NCBI GenBank assembly: GCA_937888615.1
Contig: CALABZ010000435.1
Coordinates: 1 to 19,981, forward strand
Direction: 5' to 3'
From: an uncultured Lentisphaeria bacterium
GTDB taxonomy: Bacteria > Verrucomicrobiota > Lentisphaeria > Victivallales > Victivallaceae
DNA length: 19,981 nt
Shown here: positions 6,146 through 13,845 of the stretch, one piece after another
Layout of the letters: each line of letters opens with the position of its first letter
Numbering within the stretch: the stretch's first letter is position 1
Position numbers and translations under genes: made by a program
The notes under the pieces: model-generated
Told to the model about the DNA's origin: nothing
Database searches by the model: none
What the model saw: only the letters and a program-made list of their open reading frames with translations

Positions 6146-8497
6146 TTATCCCCGGAGCAATCGATATATTCGCGTCGGTTTGGTTTTGCCCTTGTCAATG
6201 TCAATCTCAATAGAGCCGTTTTCTCGAAGTGTATCGATGATTTTCTTGAACATATCAAGCGATTCCCTCGATTTTCGCAAAAGCTGACTGTGTCCCATTT
6301 CGCCGTCAGCCTCGGACAAGGCTCGCAACACGCGCTGACACTTTTCGTCAAACACGTTTTCGTAGACGTAGGCATCAGCCATGTAGAGCATGCGTCTCGT
6401 AAGGTGGTCAATGAATTTCCACGCCCATTTGACGGACTTTTCCGTGATGACCGGGTCGTAAACATTCGAGCTGATGCCGTGGAGCATCGCCAGTTTGCAG
6501 ATTTTCTCGTGAGCGCGCGCCCAGAGCGCCATCGCGCCGCCTTCGCCACGGGATTCAAAAAATTTGTAACGGCGGTCGCATTCCTCCTGAATTTCACGGA
6601 GCGCCTTGGTTGCGTCGGGTGTTTCGGTGATGATCAGGGGCTTCGGGTATTCGTGTGCCAGATTGCCCTGCAAGTCAAGATCGACGAGATACTTTGCCGC
6701 CCGCAACAGGGAGTCAGCGGGAGCAATCGGCATTGCCGTGCCAGCTTCGCCGCGCTTGCCAGCCTCCACGATGATGCACCGGGCGACAAGTCCGTTTTCG
6801 AGGACGCGCCGGGAGAGCGATTCGTAGAAATACTTCGGAACGGCGGTTCCGAACAATACCAAATTCGGGTTCACAATGTGTGCAACCTCCATTTTCTCAT
6901 CGCAACCTTTCTTTTTGACCATCGCCTTTTTCCGCATGGGATACAGGCTGTTGGCCGAGCCGTAAAATTTCAGGAGTTTTTCGTTGATGGATTCAGCACG
7001 CGCGTCCTTGTTGTATTTCATCGTGTTGAAAATACAGTCGAACTCGTCCGCCTGAAACAACATGGAAGGATGCATGAAAAGCGCGTCCTCCAAGCCTTCG
7101 CCGGAAGCGAATGCGTCGCCGATGCTTCCCGCGACCCCGGCGCGAAAGGCAATGTTAAAATTGACCTTGCGCGGATGGTCTTTTCCCGTGCCGCTGTCGG
7201 CCAACGCGATCAGATACAAATTGCTCCGGTTGTCGCGCTTATCCTGCACTTTACGCCCGACGAGAAACGCCAGAAGCGCCAACGCTCCGGTGAACGCCAA
7301 AACGCGGTTCGGATACGGTGCAGAGGACATGGTGAGTTTGACCACATCCTCTATAAAGCCGGGGACGGCAAGCAGTTTATCCGGAACCGGGCCGGGATTG
7401 GGGAACAACGATTCCTGCTTTTCGGGCTTGGTCTTGTTCTGATTCAGAATCCCGTCGAGGTTTACACCGGGATCTTCCGCCGGACGGTTGTAACAGCCGG
7501 GTTCGAGCAACTCGCGGAGCTTCGGCCAGTCGTTGCCGGAACATCCGTCGTGGTGACATTTGAACGCGATTGCCCCGGACGGCTGCTCAATCAGCACGGC
7601 GGACTTGTTCGTGTGCGCCGGATTGAACGGACAGACCGGAAACACCCAGCGGCGGCCGCCTTTCCACTCCTGCGGTGCGCCAAGCTCCGGGCAGTGTTGC
7701 CGAATCCAATCATCAATGCAGAATGCAGATGGTGTGTTTCCGTCGAGACTCTCCGAGATACTGTCTCCCGAAACCTCCGACACAATATCTTTTAACAGAT
7801 CAGCCGATACAACCACAATATCTTGTGGTTCTGAAATGATTTTCGCCATGCGGTGCGGACGGGCGGGGATACTGTCGCCTTTGCAGTTCATCGTGCCGGG
7901 GAGTCGCCAAATACGTGCGGCGTTATGGACGGTCAGGTCGATTTTGACGGCATCGGAGGAGGCCTTCGCCACTTCCGCCACCACACGCTGAACGAGTCCG
8001 CCATCGTCCGCCGGAAGGTCAATCCGGTACATGAGCTGTGCGCCGTTTCCGCTGTCGGTCATGATGGGTTCTGCCCAGCCAAGGGAACTCAAACCGTCGC
8101 GGACTTCGCGGGCTTTCTCCAGCGCGGCTTCGTGTTCCGCATCGGAACTCGACACGCCGGACGGACGCACCGCGTCGCAGTCAATGAGAAGCCAGCGGCG
8201 ACACACAATATCGGCGTCGGCGGTGGTCGGATCCTTTCCCGCCGGACGAATGCGGTTGACCGCACGAGCCAGCAGATCGGGCTTGACCGGATTCACCGTC
8301 ACATACACGCCGCGATAGGAAAGCAGTCGTTTCAATGCCTCCGGGACGGATGCAATATGTTCAAAATCAAAGTATCCAGACTCGACATGCTCCCGGCGAT
8401 AGTCGGAAGTCACGGCATCCAGAACGCGCACTTCAAAGACGTCACCGGGGGCGAACCAGCATTGAAGTGCGCGCAAAATTTCATCGTTGTCAATCAT
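6146..8497 (-). CDS. Primase-helicase-like replication protein (AEP-like primase, zinc finger, DUF3987)
   Basis: This is the phage replication protein, probably combining primer synthesis with helicase-type ATPase activity. In 783 residues, an AEP-like primase region (about 50-230) shows LLIDCDAVRP (D106, D108), MTDSGNGAQLMYRIDLP at 146-162 and RIWRLPGTMNCKG at 195-207. A zinc-finger-like segment follows (CPFNPAH near 289, CHHDGC at 314-319). A DUF3987-type ATPase begins near 375, with Walker A ADSGTGKD at 433-440 and a Walker B-like MLFQADEFD at 479-487. The C-terminal ~60 residues look like a winged helix. The ATG at 8497 overlaps the Bro-N stop as ATGA, with GGGAG 6 bases upstream. The Walker A ends in Asp instead of Ser/Thr. 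Overall role is confident, the catalytic split less so. Confidence 0.88.
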   Translation of the reverse strand: MIDNDEILRALQCWFAPGDVFEVRVLDAVTSDYRREHVESGYFDFEHIASVPEALKRLLSYRGVYVTVNPVKPDLLARAVNRIRPAGKDPTTADADIVCRRWLLIDCDAVRPSGVSSSDAEHEAALEKAREVRDGLSSLGWAEPIMTDSGNGAQLMYRIDLPADDGGLVQRVVAEVAKASSDAVKIDLTVHNAARIWRLPGTMNCKGDSIPARPHRMAKIISEPQDIVVVSADLLKDIVSEVSGDSISESLDGNTPSAFCIDDWIRQHCPELGAPQEWKGGRRWVFPVCPFNPAHTNKSAVLIEQPSGAIAFKCHHDGCSGNDWPKLRELLEPGCYNRPAEDPGVNLDGILNQNKTKPEKQESLFPNPGPVPDKLLAVPGFIEDVVKLTMSSAPYPNRVLAFTGALALLAFLVGRKVQDKRDNRSNLYLIALADSGTGKDHPRKVNFNIAFRAGVAGSIGDAFASGEGLEDALFMHPSMLFQADEFDCIFNTMKYNKDARAESINEKLLKFYGSANSLYPMRKKAMVKKKGCDEKMEVAHIVNPNLVLFGTAVPKYFYESLSRRVLENGLVARCIIVEAGKRGEAGTAMPIAPADSLLRAAKYLVDLDLQGNLAHEYPKPLIITETPDATKALREIQEECDRRYKFFESRGEGGAMALWARAHEKICKLAMLHGISSNVYDPVITEKSVKWAWKFIDHLTRRMLYMADAYVYENVFDEKCQRVLRALSEADGEMGHSQLLRKSRESLDMFKKIIDTLRENGSIEIDIDKGKTKPTRIYRLLRG

Positions 8498-8955
8498 TTA
8501 CTACTCCCGGAAGCAAAAATCATCACCGTTCCGGAACACTTGCTTCGTTTTGTGTCCCGGTCGGCGAAATACTGTTGCGCCATTGCCGTGTGCATCATTC
8601 CGACAAAGCCGGAAATGATATTCTTTGCTTCTTCCAACGCTCTCGCATCAGCGTCAAGCGCCGGAAAAACCTCTTTCATCAGCCATCGCTGAAGCTGAAA
8701 TGCTTTGCGCCCGTCGTTCGCGTCAAGCAGTTTTTCCACATCCGAACGCGGAACCAGCCGGACAATCTGCAAGCCGCCGGGCGTGCGAATCCGCTCGTAT
8801 TTAGGGACATTATCGGTGTGCTTTGCCAGCTCCCGGTTCGGATTGGAAAATCCGAGGATGTTACAGATATCGCGAATGACAAAGAGTTGCTCTTCGTTCA
8901 GCTTCACGATGCGAACCGGCATGCGCCGGAACATATAAACGCTGACTTCATTCAT
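8494..8955 (-). CDS. Bro-N domain protein (antirepressor-like)
   Basis: This 153-aa protein carries a Bro-N domain at about residues 10-105. The pattern is VRIVKLNEEQLFVIRDICNI, LGFSNPNRELAKHTDN, then RTPGGLQIVRLVPRSDVEKL and KAFQLQRWLMKEVFPAL. Bro-N domains bind DNA and are frequent in phage antirepressors, often with a separate C-terminal domain. Here the C-terminal ~50 residues are helical with no known domain. AGGAG lies 10 bases before the ATG at 8955. Its stop overlaps the primase start as ATGA, and its start overlaps the MazG-like gene end by 8 bases. It may influence the lysis-lysogeny choice or gene expression; only the family is sure. Confidence 0.86.
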   Translation of the reverse strand: MNEVSVYMFRRMPVRIVKLNEEQLFVIRDICNILGFSNPNRELAKHTDNVPKYERIRTPGGLQIVRLVPRSDVEKLLDANDGRKAFQLQRWLMKEVFPALDADARALEEAKNIISGFVGMMHTAMAQQYFADRDTKRSKCSGTVMIFASGSSK

Positions 8956-9202
8956 TGGAATCGGTCTCCTCGATATTTTTCAGAAAACGGATCGCCATCG
9001 CCGCCGTGTGGACGGCTTCGGTAATCATCTGACGCTTGGAACCTTTGTGTTCATCGTGATTCAAGGCGGCCTGCAAACATTCTCCAGCCTCTTCCGCGAT
9101 GACGGCACACTGATGGATGTGGTTGCGCGGCCAGACCGGATGGATTTTTTCGGCGCGGTCGATCTCGCTCATGACCTGCGCCAGTACAGTTTCAATTTTC
9201 AT
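8948..9202 (-). CDS. MazG-like nucleotide pyrophosphohydrolase-type protein
   Basis: This short all-alpha protein (84 aa from the ATG at 9202, AGGAG 9 bases upstream) resembles phage MazG-like proteins. These are related to enzymes that hydrolyse nucleoside triphosphates to monophosphates and pyrophosphate. Visible marks are the acidic metal-binding helix VIAEEAGECLQAAL (EEAGE at 37-41) and a second acidic helix ITEAVHTAAMAIRFL (E62). It is shorter than full MazG, which has two tandem domains, so it probably acts as a dimer. It could trim the nucleotide pool during phage replication. Substrate is not predictable from the sequence. Confidence 0.78.
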   Translation of the reverse strand: MKIETVLAQVMSEIDRAEKIHPVWPRNHIHQCAVIAEEAGECLQAALNHDEHKGSKRQMITEAVHTAAMAIRFLKNIEETDSNE

Positions 9203-9491
9203 GAAGTAATTTCTCCTCGGTTTGCAGTAAACGTTGCAGATGTTCCCGCGCCTCGGATTGGATCGCGGCAACCTTCTTCATAAATTTGTCGCAGTCGGTG
9301 ATGAATGTCTCAAAACACGCCCGATAATCCGCTCCGCTTCCGTGCGGCGTCAGGAGCAAATCCCATTGAGAAAGAAAAAATTCCGGTTCGGATTTTCCCT
9401 TCTGCGTTCTGGAAATGTGCCAGCGGTTGTCTTTGCTGACCAACTCCTGCGAAAGGTTCTGCTCGGTGATTTTCCATTCAATTTTACTCAT
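9192..9491 (-). CDS. Hypothetical protein, 99 aa
   Basis: The frame is open further upstream, but the real start is probably ATG 9489-9491 (MSKIEWKITEQ). It has GGGAG 7 bases upstream, and this start overlaps the preceding gene's stop by 8 bases. The longer reading is merely the shadow of that gene. The protein has an N-terminal beta-rich half (WKITEQNLSQELVSKDNRWH) and a C-terminal helical half ending in QSEAREHLQRLLQTEEKLLHEN, which could form a short coiled coil. No family is recognised. Its place among small nucleotide-metabolism and accessory genes of the early operon is the only clue. Confidence 0.65.
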   Translation of the reverse strand: MSKIEWKITEQNLSQELVSKDNRWHISRTQKGKSEPEFFLSQWDLLLTPHGSGADYRACFETFITDCDKFMKKVAAIQSEAREHLQRLLQTEEKLLHEN

Positions 9492-9924
9492 CGTCATGCT
9501 CCCGTAACACATCCTCGACCAGCCGCCAGCCATGCGGCTGATAAGCCGCATCCACATACCATTTGCCGTCGCGGAAAAGATACACATATTCCGCCCAGAA
9601 CCGGTCAGCGGCTTTTGCCAGCATCTCGTCGGCATTCGGCCAGACGGTCGGCGGACGGAATTTTTCGCCGCGATCCCGATGATACGCGATGCAGACATCC
9701 GGGAGCGGGTTGTCGTAATCGTGATTTTCTCCGGGTTCTGGGGAAAGACGCTCGCCAAGCGCGGACAGGAAGCCCAGCGCCAGCAGAGCTTCCGTTTTTT
9801 CGGCAGTTTTGTAATGATCAATCAAAATCCGTCCGGCGTTGGATACATACATATCGAAATGAGCATACGTCGAGCGGCATTTTCCATCGGCATCTTCAAT
9901 CGCAATCAATCCTCGTGTGGACAT
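9484..9924 (-). CDS. Conserved phage-type hypothetical protein (MSTRG family)
   Basis: The 146-aa protein starts MSTRGLIAIEDADGK, then STYAHFDMYVSNAGRIL. This resembles a widespread phage protein family of unknown function that begins M(G/S)TRGLI and has a Tyr/His/Phe-rich strand after it. The ATG at 9924 has GAGGA 6 bases upstream. The middle contains a YDNPLPD stretch. The C-terminal part (FWAEYVYLFRDGKWYVDAAY) looks like a beta hairpin. It overlaps the HAD gene end by 19 bases and the next small gene by 8. It is cytoplasmic with no membrane segment, and function is unknown. Confidence 0.72.
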   Translation of the reverse strand: MSTRGLIAIEDADGKCRSTYAHFDMYVSNAGRILIDHYKTAEKTEALLALGFLSALGERLSPEPGENHDYDNPLPDVCIAYHRDRGEKFRPPTVWPNADEMLAKAADRFWAEYVYLFRDGKWYVDAAYQPHGWRLVEDVLREHDDE

Positions 9925-10277
9925 GATATTTCCTCTTGTTTTCGGGTTATGAACTCTTCAATCCGCTTCCAGTCGATTTCACAAAGCGCGTTGCGGTCGT
10001 CGATATAAACGTCCGCGCCGACTTTTCGTGGATCGGTTCCCCATTCGGCGATCTGTTTTTCGCTGTGGCAGTTTACGCAGTCGGGCGTGAATCCATGGTC
10101 GGCGAGCCAAAGAAGAGCGTCGTTCAACACTTTTCCTTCGCGGCAAGTCCATAGAATGACTGTGTGTCCGGCTGACTGAAAACGGGTCAGAACGTCCACC
10201 GCGCCGGGTATTTCCCCGTGTATTTCCGGGAACGTCGTCCGGGCGATGGTGTTGTCAAAATCAACGGCGATTATCAT
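9906..10277 (-). CDS. HAD-superfamily hydrolase, phage type
   Basis: This is a small phosphatase-like protein (123 aa) of the haloacid dehalogenase superfamily. The nucleophile motif I is AVDFDNTIA (D6, D8), motif II is ILWTCREG (T44), and motif IV is ADVYIDDRN (D93, D94). No large cap domain is present, which fits the short phage and Bacteroides-type HAD proteins. Targets may be nucleotides or sugar phosphates, or a 5' or 3' phosphate on nucleic acid; none can be chosen from the sequence. The ATG at 10277 has only a distant AAAGGA (13 bases). It lies 20 bases downstream of the helicase gene in the same operon. Confidence 0.87.
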   Translation of the reverse strand: MIIAVDFDNTIARTTFPEIHGEIPGAVDVLTRFQSAGHTVILWTCREGKVLNDALLWLADHGFTPDCVNCHSEKQIAEWGTDPRKVGADVYIDDRNALCEIDWKRIEEFITRKQEEISCPHED

Positions 10278-10297
10278 TATTTCGTTGGTATCCTTTC

Positions 10298-12070
10298 CTA
10301 AAATGGAATCTCGTCCAAGTCATCCTGCGCCACGCCGAGATCGGCGGGACTGTTGGACGGCGGGTCAAATTCGGAATCGATTTCCCGCGAATCGTCTCCC
10401 GGCTCGCGCATGATGGGACGCTCTTTTAAACGCCAGCCGGTGATGCGGTCGAATTTCTCGCCCGCGACCGTTTTGACGGTGATTGATTCCGGTTCGGCCA
10501 GAAGCCCCTCGTTGGCCAGCGAAACGGCTTCGTGCGCGGTCTTCGGAACCGGACAGCCAAGTGCCGCCCGTTCCCGCCACCACTTTTCAAATTTGCCATG
10601 GGCGTATCCGGTGTGTTCCGGGCAAACCCACTCCGATTTGAAATCGTTGAAGCCGATCTGATAATCGACGCGCATGGTTTTAGGTGTGTCGGGATCGGCA
10701 TACCGCTTTTCATGAACGGCATAATAGGTTCCCTGCACCTCATAATCCGTGTAATCCACCTGACCGGAAAGCACCCCCGCGCTGGAGGCCGTACGGGAAA
10801 TGTTGCTCGTTTCCGGCGGAGGAAACACATATCCGCATTCAGGACACGCCGAATATGCGGCGTGAATCAGCGCCAAGCACTGTGGACATTTTTTCGCCGG
10901 GGCGTCGCCGCCTTTTCCCGCTCCGGGTTCTTTGACGCGGATCATATCCACCGGGCCGTGCCGGAGGATATTGCCGCCATAATCCAGCACAAGGCAATTT
11001 TGCTTGGAGGTTTCGGGACTGAGCCGGGTTCCGCGCCCGATCATCTGCACCAGAAGTCCGGCGCTGTTGGTCGGGCGAAGCAAAACGACGCAATCCGTGT
11101 TCGGCGCGTCAAACCCGGTAGTCAAAACGTTGACATTCGCCAAGAATTTGAGCGGCGGCTTCAGCGTTCCAAAGAGATCCGCCGGAATGACTTTTCCCTT
11201 GAAACGGTCGATGATCTCGGCGCGTTCGCTTGGGTTGGTGTCCCCGGTCACAATCGCGCATTCCTTGCCGGAAAACGCGGCGATCTTCTCCGCCACATGC
11301 CTACAATGGTCAACACTGGTGGTGAAGATCAGCACGGATTTGCGGTCACGGGTCAGTTCAACGATTTCACGACAGGCGGAGGTAACCAGTTCGTCGGTAT
11401 TCATCGCGGAAGAAACTTCATCTGCGATAAATTCCCCTCCGCGAATGTGTAAATCATCCAATTTCGCTTCCGCTCGACCAGCTTTGGAAATTAGCGGTGA
11501 CAGATAGCCATCCGCAATCATCTCTTTCAACCCGGCCTCGTAACACACTTCGTTCAAAATGTTTTCCGGCTGGCAGATCAGACCGCCCTTGAGCCGGAAC
11601 GGGGTCGCGGTAAGCCCGATCACCCGGACATGCGGATTGATAATCTTCATGTCTTTGAGGAACGTGCGGTACATCCCGTCGCCGTCCGGGGCGATCAAAT
11701 GCGCTTCATCCACGATGATGACATCGAACGCGCCAAGATCACACGCCTTGTCGTAAACCGACTGGATTCCGGCGACGATCACGGCTTCGGAGGTGTCGCG
11801 GCTCTTCAATCCGGCGGAGAAAATCCCGATGGGGATGTCGGGACACAACGCCTTGATTTTTCCCGCGTTCTGCTCCAACAGCTCTTTCACATGCGCCAAA
11901 ATCAAAGCGCGTCCATTCCAATGTTTGACTGCATCGGAAACGATCTTGGCAATTACAATCGATTTTCCCGTACCTGTTGGCAACACCACACACGGATTGT
12001 TGTCCTTGGTACGCAAATGGTTGTAAACCGCCTCGACAGCTTCCGACTGATACGGCCGAGGAACAATCAT
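10298..12070 (-). CDS. SF2 DEAH-box DNA helicase with zinc ribbon and SSB-like C-terminal tail
   Basis: This is an ATP-dependent nucleic-acid helicase of the type I/III restriction-subunit-like SF2 group, common in phage replication regions. In 590 residues: Walker A PTGTGKS at 31-37, DEAH at 121-124, motif III TATPFR at 154-159, motif V TTGFDAP at 317-323 and motif VI QMIGRGTRL at 342-350. A four-Cys zinc ribbon follows (CPQC at 395-398, CPEC at 409-412). A C-terminal region of unknown fold then contains WVCPEHTGYAHGKFEKWW. The last eight residues are DDLDEIPF, close to the acidic tip of bacterial SSB. The ATG at 12070 is one base after the upstream gene's stop, with an AGGA inside that gene. 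It likely helps replication start, fork restart or recombination. Confidence 0.92.
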   Translation of the reverse strand: MIVPRPYQSEAVEAVYNHLRTKDNNPCVVLPTGTGKSIVIAKIVSDAVKHWNGRALILAHVKELLEQNAGKIKALCPDIPIGIFSAGLKSRDTSEAVIVAGIQSVYDKACDLGAFDVIIVDEAHLIAPDGDGMYRTFLKDMKIINPHVRVIGLTATPFRLKGGLICQPENILNEVCYEAGLKEMIADGYLSPLISKAGRAEAKLDDLHIRGGEFIADEVSSAMNTDELVTSACREIVELTRDRKSVLIFTTSVDHCRHVAEKIAAFSGKECAIVTGDTNPSERAEIIDRFKGKVIPADLFGTLKPPLKFLANVNVLTTGFDAPNTDCVVLLRPTNSAGLLVQMIGRGTRLSPETSKQNCLVLDYGGNILRHGPVDMIRVKEPGAGKGGDAPAKKCPQCLALIHAAYSACPECGYVFPPPETSNISRTASSAGVLSGQVDYTDYEVQGTYYAVHEKRYADPDTPKTMRVDYQIGFNDFKSEWVCPEHTGYAHGKFEKWWRERAALGCPVPKTAHEAVSLANEGLLAEPESITVKTVAGEKFDRITGWRLKERPIMREPGDDSREIDSEFDPPSNSPADLGVAQDDLDEIPF

Positions 12071-12071
12071 T

Positions 12072-12296
12072 TCAGTCCTCCAAATTCCGTATCCCGACTT
12101 TTTTCATGTCAAACGCCAGTTTCAGTTTGATTGCATTCAGCCGGTCCGGTTTTATTTTCAGCTGCTTGCACACTTCGCGGTCGGTATAGTTGTTCATAAA
12201 AAGATAACAGACCAGCCGCTCGGTGTCGTCAGTGATATTTTTCACGAACTCCTGGACGATCTGGCAGCGTCGTCCGCCGTTTTGTCTCCGTTCCAT
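12072..12296 (-). CDS. Small HTH protein, sigma region 4-like
   Basis: This 74-aa basic protein has a probable helix-turn-helix in YTDREVCKQLKIKPDRLNAI, preceded by a helix (DDTERLVCYLFMNN). The arrangement resembles region 4 of sigma-70-type factors or phage late-gene activators of similar size. It starts at ATG 12294-12296 with AAGGA 7 bases upstream and overlaps the rusA-like gene by 55 bases, more than its neighbours do. The later in-frame possibility would remove the basic N-terminus (MERRQNGGRRC). A transcription or DNA-binding role is inferred; no specific family is assured. Confidence 0.66.
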   Translation of the reverse strand: MERRQNGGRRCQIVQEFVKNITDDTERLVCYLFMNNYTDREVCKQLKIKPDRLNAIKLKLAFDMKKVGIRNLED

Positions 12297-12640
12297 TCGG
12301 TAATCCTTATGTATGCCATGCCGTCGGGCGGCATCGGTTCGCGTTTGATGACGGTCAGTTTGCAGATTTGACTGTCATCGTCGTAAAGTCCTCCGTGCGT
12401 GAAGGTATCCAGCAAACACTTAAGAGAATTGTCGGCGTCCCGTCTCCGGTTGTCCGGAGGATAAAGCTCAATGAGCAAATCCACCGGGCCGGAAAACTTC
12501 ACCACTTTTTCAAGGGTGAGTTTGGAGACGATATTCTCCCGGTATCGCCGCCCGTCGCGGCTGATCAGCACACGCGGGCCAACGTGCCGGTAATAGTGAT
12601 TCACGCTGGGAGGCCACGGGAGTTCAAACTCCTGCGTCAT
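12242..12640 (-). CDS. rusA: RusA-type Holliday junction resolvase
   Basis: This is an endonuclease that cuts four-way DNA junctions produced during phage recombination and replication. The 132-aa product has the RusA signature: an N-terminal PWPPSVNHYY (9-17), the basic/acidic block NRRRDADNSLKCLLDTF (64-80, D68 and D70), and GGLYDDDSQI (83-91) carrying the third acidic position. E. coli RusA uses three aspartates in equivalent places. Its start overlaps the SPFH gene stop as ATGA, so it depends on translational coupling; no good free ribosome site is visible. It sits with a RecE-like nuclease, a Sak4-like ATPase and a helicase, matching a recombination role. Confidence 0.93.
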   Translation of the reverse strand: MTQEFELPWPPSVNHYYRHVGPRVLISRDGRRYRENIVSKLTLEKVVKFSGPVDLLIELYPPDNRRRDADNSLKCLLDTFTHGGLYDDDSQICKLTVIKREPMPPDGMAYIRITEWNGDKTADDAARSSRSS

Positions 12641-13593
12641 TTCCCGGAACCGAACTGGAACAGGAACGGACTGTTCGCCGGAACCACACCGCCGGGGGCT
12701 TTGCCGTCCCAGCGTTTTGCCGATTCCAGCTTGGCCTCAGCCTCCATCTGACGGATTTTCAGCTCGACCATCTTGGTCTGCGCTTCGGCTGCCTTGGCAA
12801 ATTCCTCGGCTTTCAGACGCTCGTTCTGGGCAATGGAAAGGTCTTTTTCATTGATGATCTTTTGTGCTTCGCGTTCCTGCTCGGCCTGTTTGACGCGGGT
12901 CTCATTGACGAAAACGGCATCAATGGTTTTCTGCACTTCCGCATTATCATAGGACATGCCGTCCGCAATGCCGACCGAGGAAATTGTGATGCCGTATTGG
13001 GCAAAATGAGTGGTCAGTTCTTTCGACAGACCGAGGACAATATCTTTCTTTTCCAGCTGACACTTCGAGAGATTGCGACTGCCGAATTCACGTGCCAACA
13101 CATTCTGAATAAATCCTTTGACGTTCTTATTCATAACGTCCGAAAGCGAATTGCCCGGATAGTAATAGAGAAACGTTGCGGCATCCTCCTCGCGGATCAT
13201 GCCGGTGCAGTTGACCCCGACCGTAAATCCTACCGAATCCAAAGATTCGACTTTGATCCCGACTTTTTCCAGCCATTCACGGGTGACGGGAGAGCGGTCA
13301 ACCACGATCACACGGGCGAGCGGAATCCATTCATAATCAAACCATGCGCGGCCGGTGGAGCGTTTGCGAAGCGGAATCACAATCCGCTTGGTGGCGACCT
13401 TTGCTTTTTCCAAATAGTCAATGGACATAAACTGCGCCTGTTTCGCCTTGGTGTCCCCCTCCAGCGGAACAACAAAAGCGGTCTCGTTATTTTTGACCTC
13501 GACGGCCTGTTCGGTGGGATACGGACCGCATCCGGTGAGGATGAAAGCGGAAACGACGGCGGCAAAAAGAATGGTAAAATGGAACTTATTCAT
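12637..13593 (-). CDS. SPFH/Band 7 domain lipoprotein
   Basis: This 318-aa exported lipoprotein has residues 1-22 forming a signal peptide with a hydrophobic core (FTILFAAVVSAFI) and lipobox LTGC, so Cys22 is the lipidation site. An SPFH (prohibitin/HflC-like) domain spans about 35-235, including IVIPLRKRSTGRAW and the VLAREFGSRNL-to-GITISSVGIADGMSY region typical of Band 7 proteins. Residues ~233-297 are an Ala/Glu/Lys-rich coiled coil. The ATG at 13593 has AGGAG 10 bases upstream; a longer frame to 13776 is unsupported. It overlaps a two-TM protein gene by 8 bases. SPFH proteins form membrane rings and regulate proteases such as FtsH. A copy inside a phage recombination operon is unusual, and its role is not known. 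Confidence 0.87.
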   Translation of the reverse strand: MNKFHFTILFAAVVSAFILTGCGPYPTEQAVEVKNNETAFVVPLEGDTKAKQAQFMSIDYLEKAKVATKRIVIPLRKRSTGRAWFDYEWIPLARVIVVDRSPVTREWLEKVGIKVESLDSVGFTVGVNCTGMIREEDAATFLYYYPGNSLSDVMNKNVKGFIQNVLAREFGSRNLSKCQLEKKDIVLGLSKELTTHFAQYGITISSVGIADGMSYDNAEVQKTIDAVFVNETRVKQAEQEREAQKIINEKDLSIAQNERLKAEEFAKAAEAQTKMVELKIRQMEAEAKLESAKRWDGKAPGGVVPANSPFLFQFGSGK

Positions 13594-13843
13594 GATGATT
13601 TTTCTCCTTGAAAAGATTGAAGATTCGGGAGACCAGCCAGCCGATGCAGAGCCAGGTCGCGATATTGGATACGGTGTTGACGGTTTCGAGCCCGACGAGA
13701 TAGAACATTCCGGCGGAGAGCGTGCCGTTGACCTGCTCGGCCAGCGTTTCCGTCCCGACGAGGTACGGCGCGACACGCGCCGTAAACCGCGCCAGAACGA
13801 CCGTCAGTGCGAGAAAGAACGCGGGTGCGATGAGTTTTCGCAT
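13586..13843 (-). CDS. Small membrane protein, two transmembrane segments
   Basis: This 85-aa protein begins at ATG 13841-13843 (MRKLIAPAFF), with GAGGA 7-8 bases upstream; a GTG start at 13861 is less likely. Segment 1 (about 4-24, LIAPAFFLALTVVLARFTAR) and segment 2 (about 55-75, around NIATWLCIGWLVSRIFNLF) are strongly hydrophobic, and the tail KEKNHHE is charged. It lies just before and overlaps the SPFH lipoprotein gene, so the two are probably made together and may form a membrane complex. It could alternatively be a holin-like protein, but the early-operon setting speaks against that. No family is recognised. Confidence 0.76.
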   Translation of the reverse strand: MRKLIAPAFFLALTVVLARFTARVAPYLVGTETLAEQVNGTLSAGMFYLVGLETVNTVSNIATWLCIGWLVSRIFNLFKEKNHHE

Positions 13844-13845
13844 CG

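Noticed and set aside
6290..7795. Long open frame of about 500 codons on the plus strand
   Set aside because: It lies wholly antisense to the primase-helicase gene, has no domain-like sequence and no ribosome site; it is a by-product of codon use in the real gene.
7853..8692. Plus-strand frame of 279 codons
   Set aside because: Antisense shadow of the same primase gene and the Bro-N gene, without any recognisable protein features.
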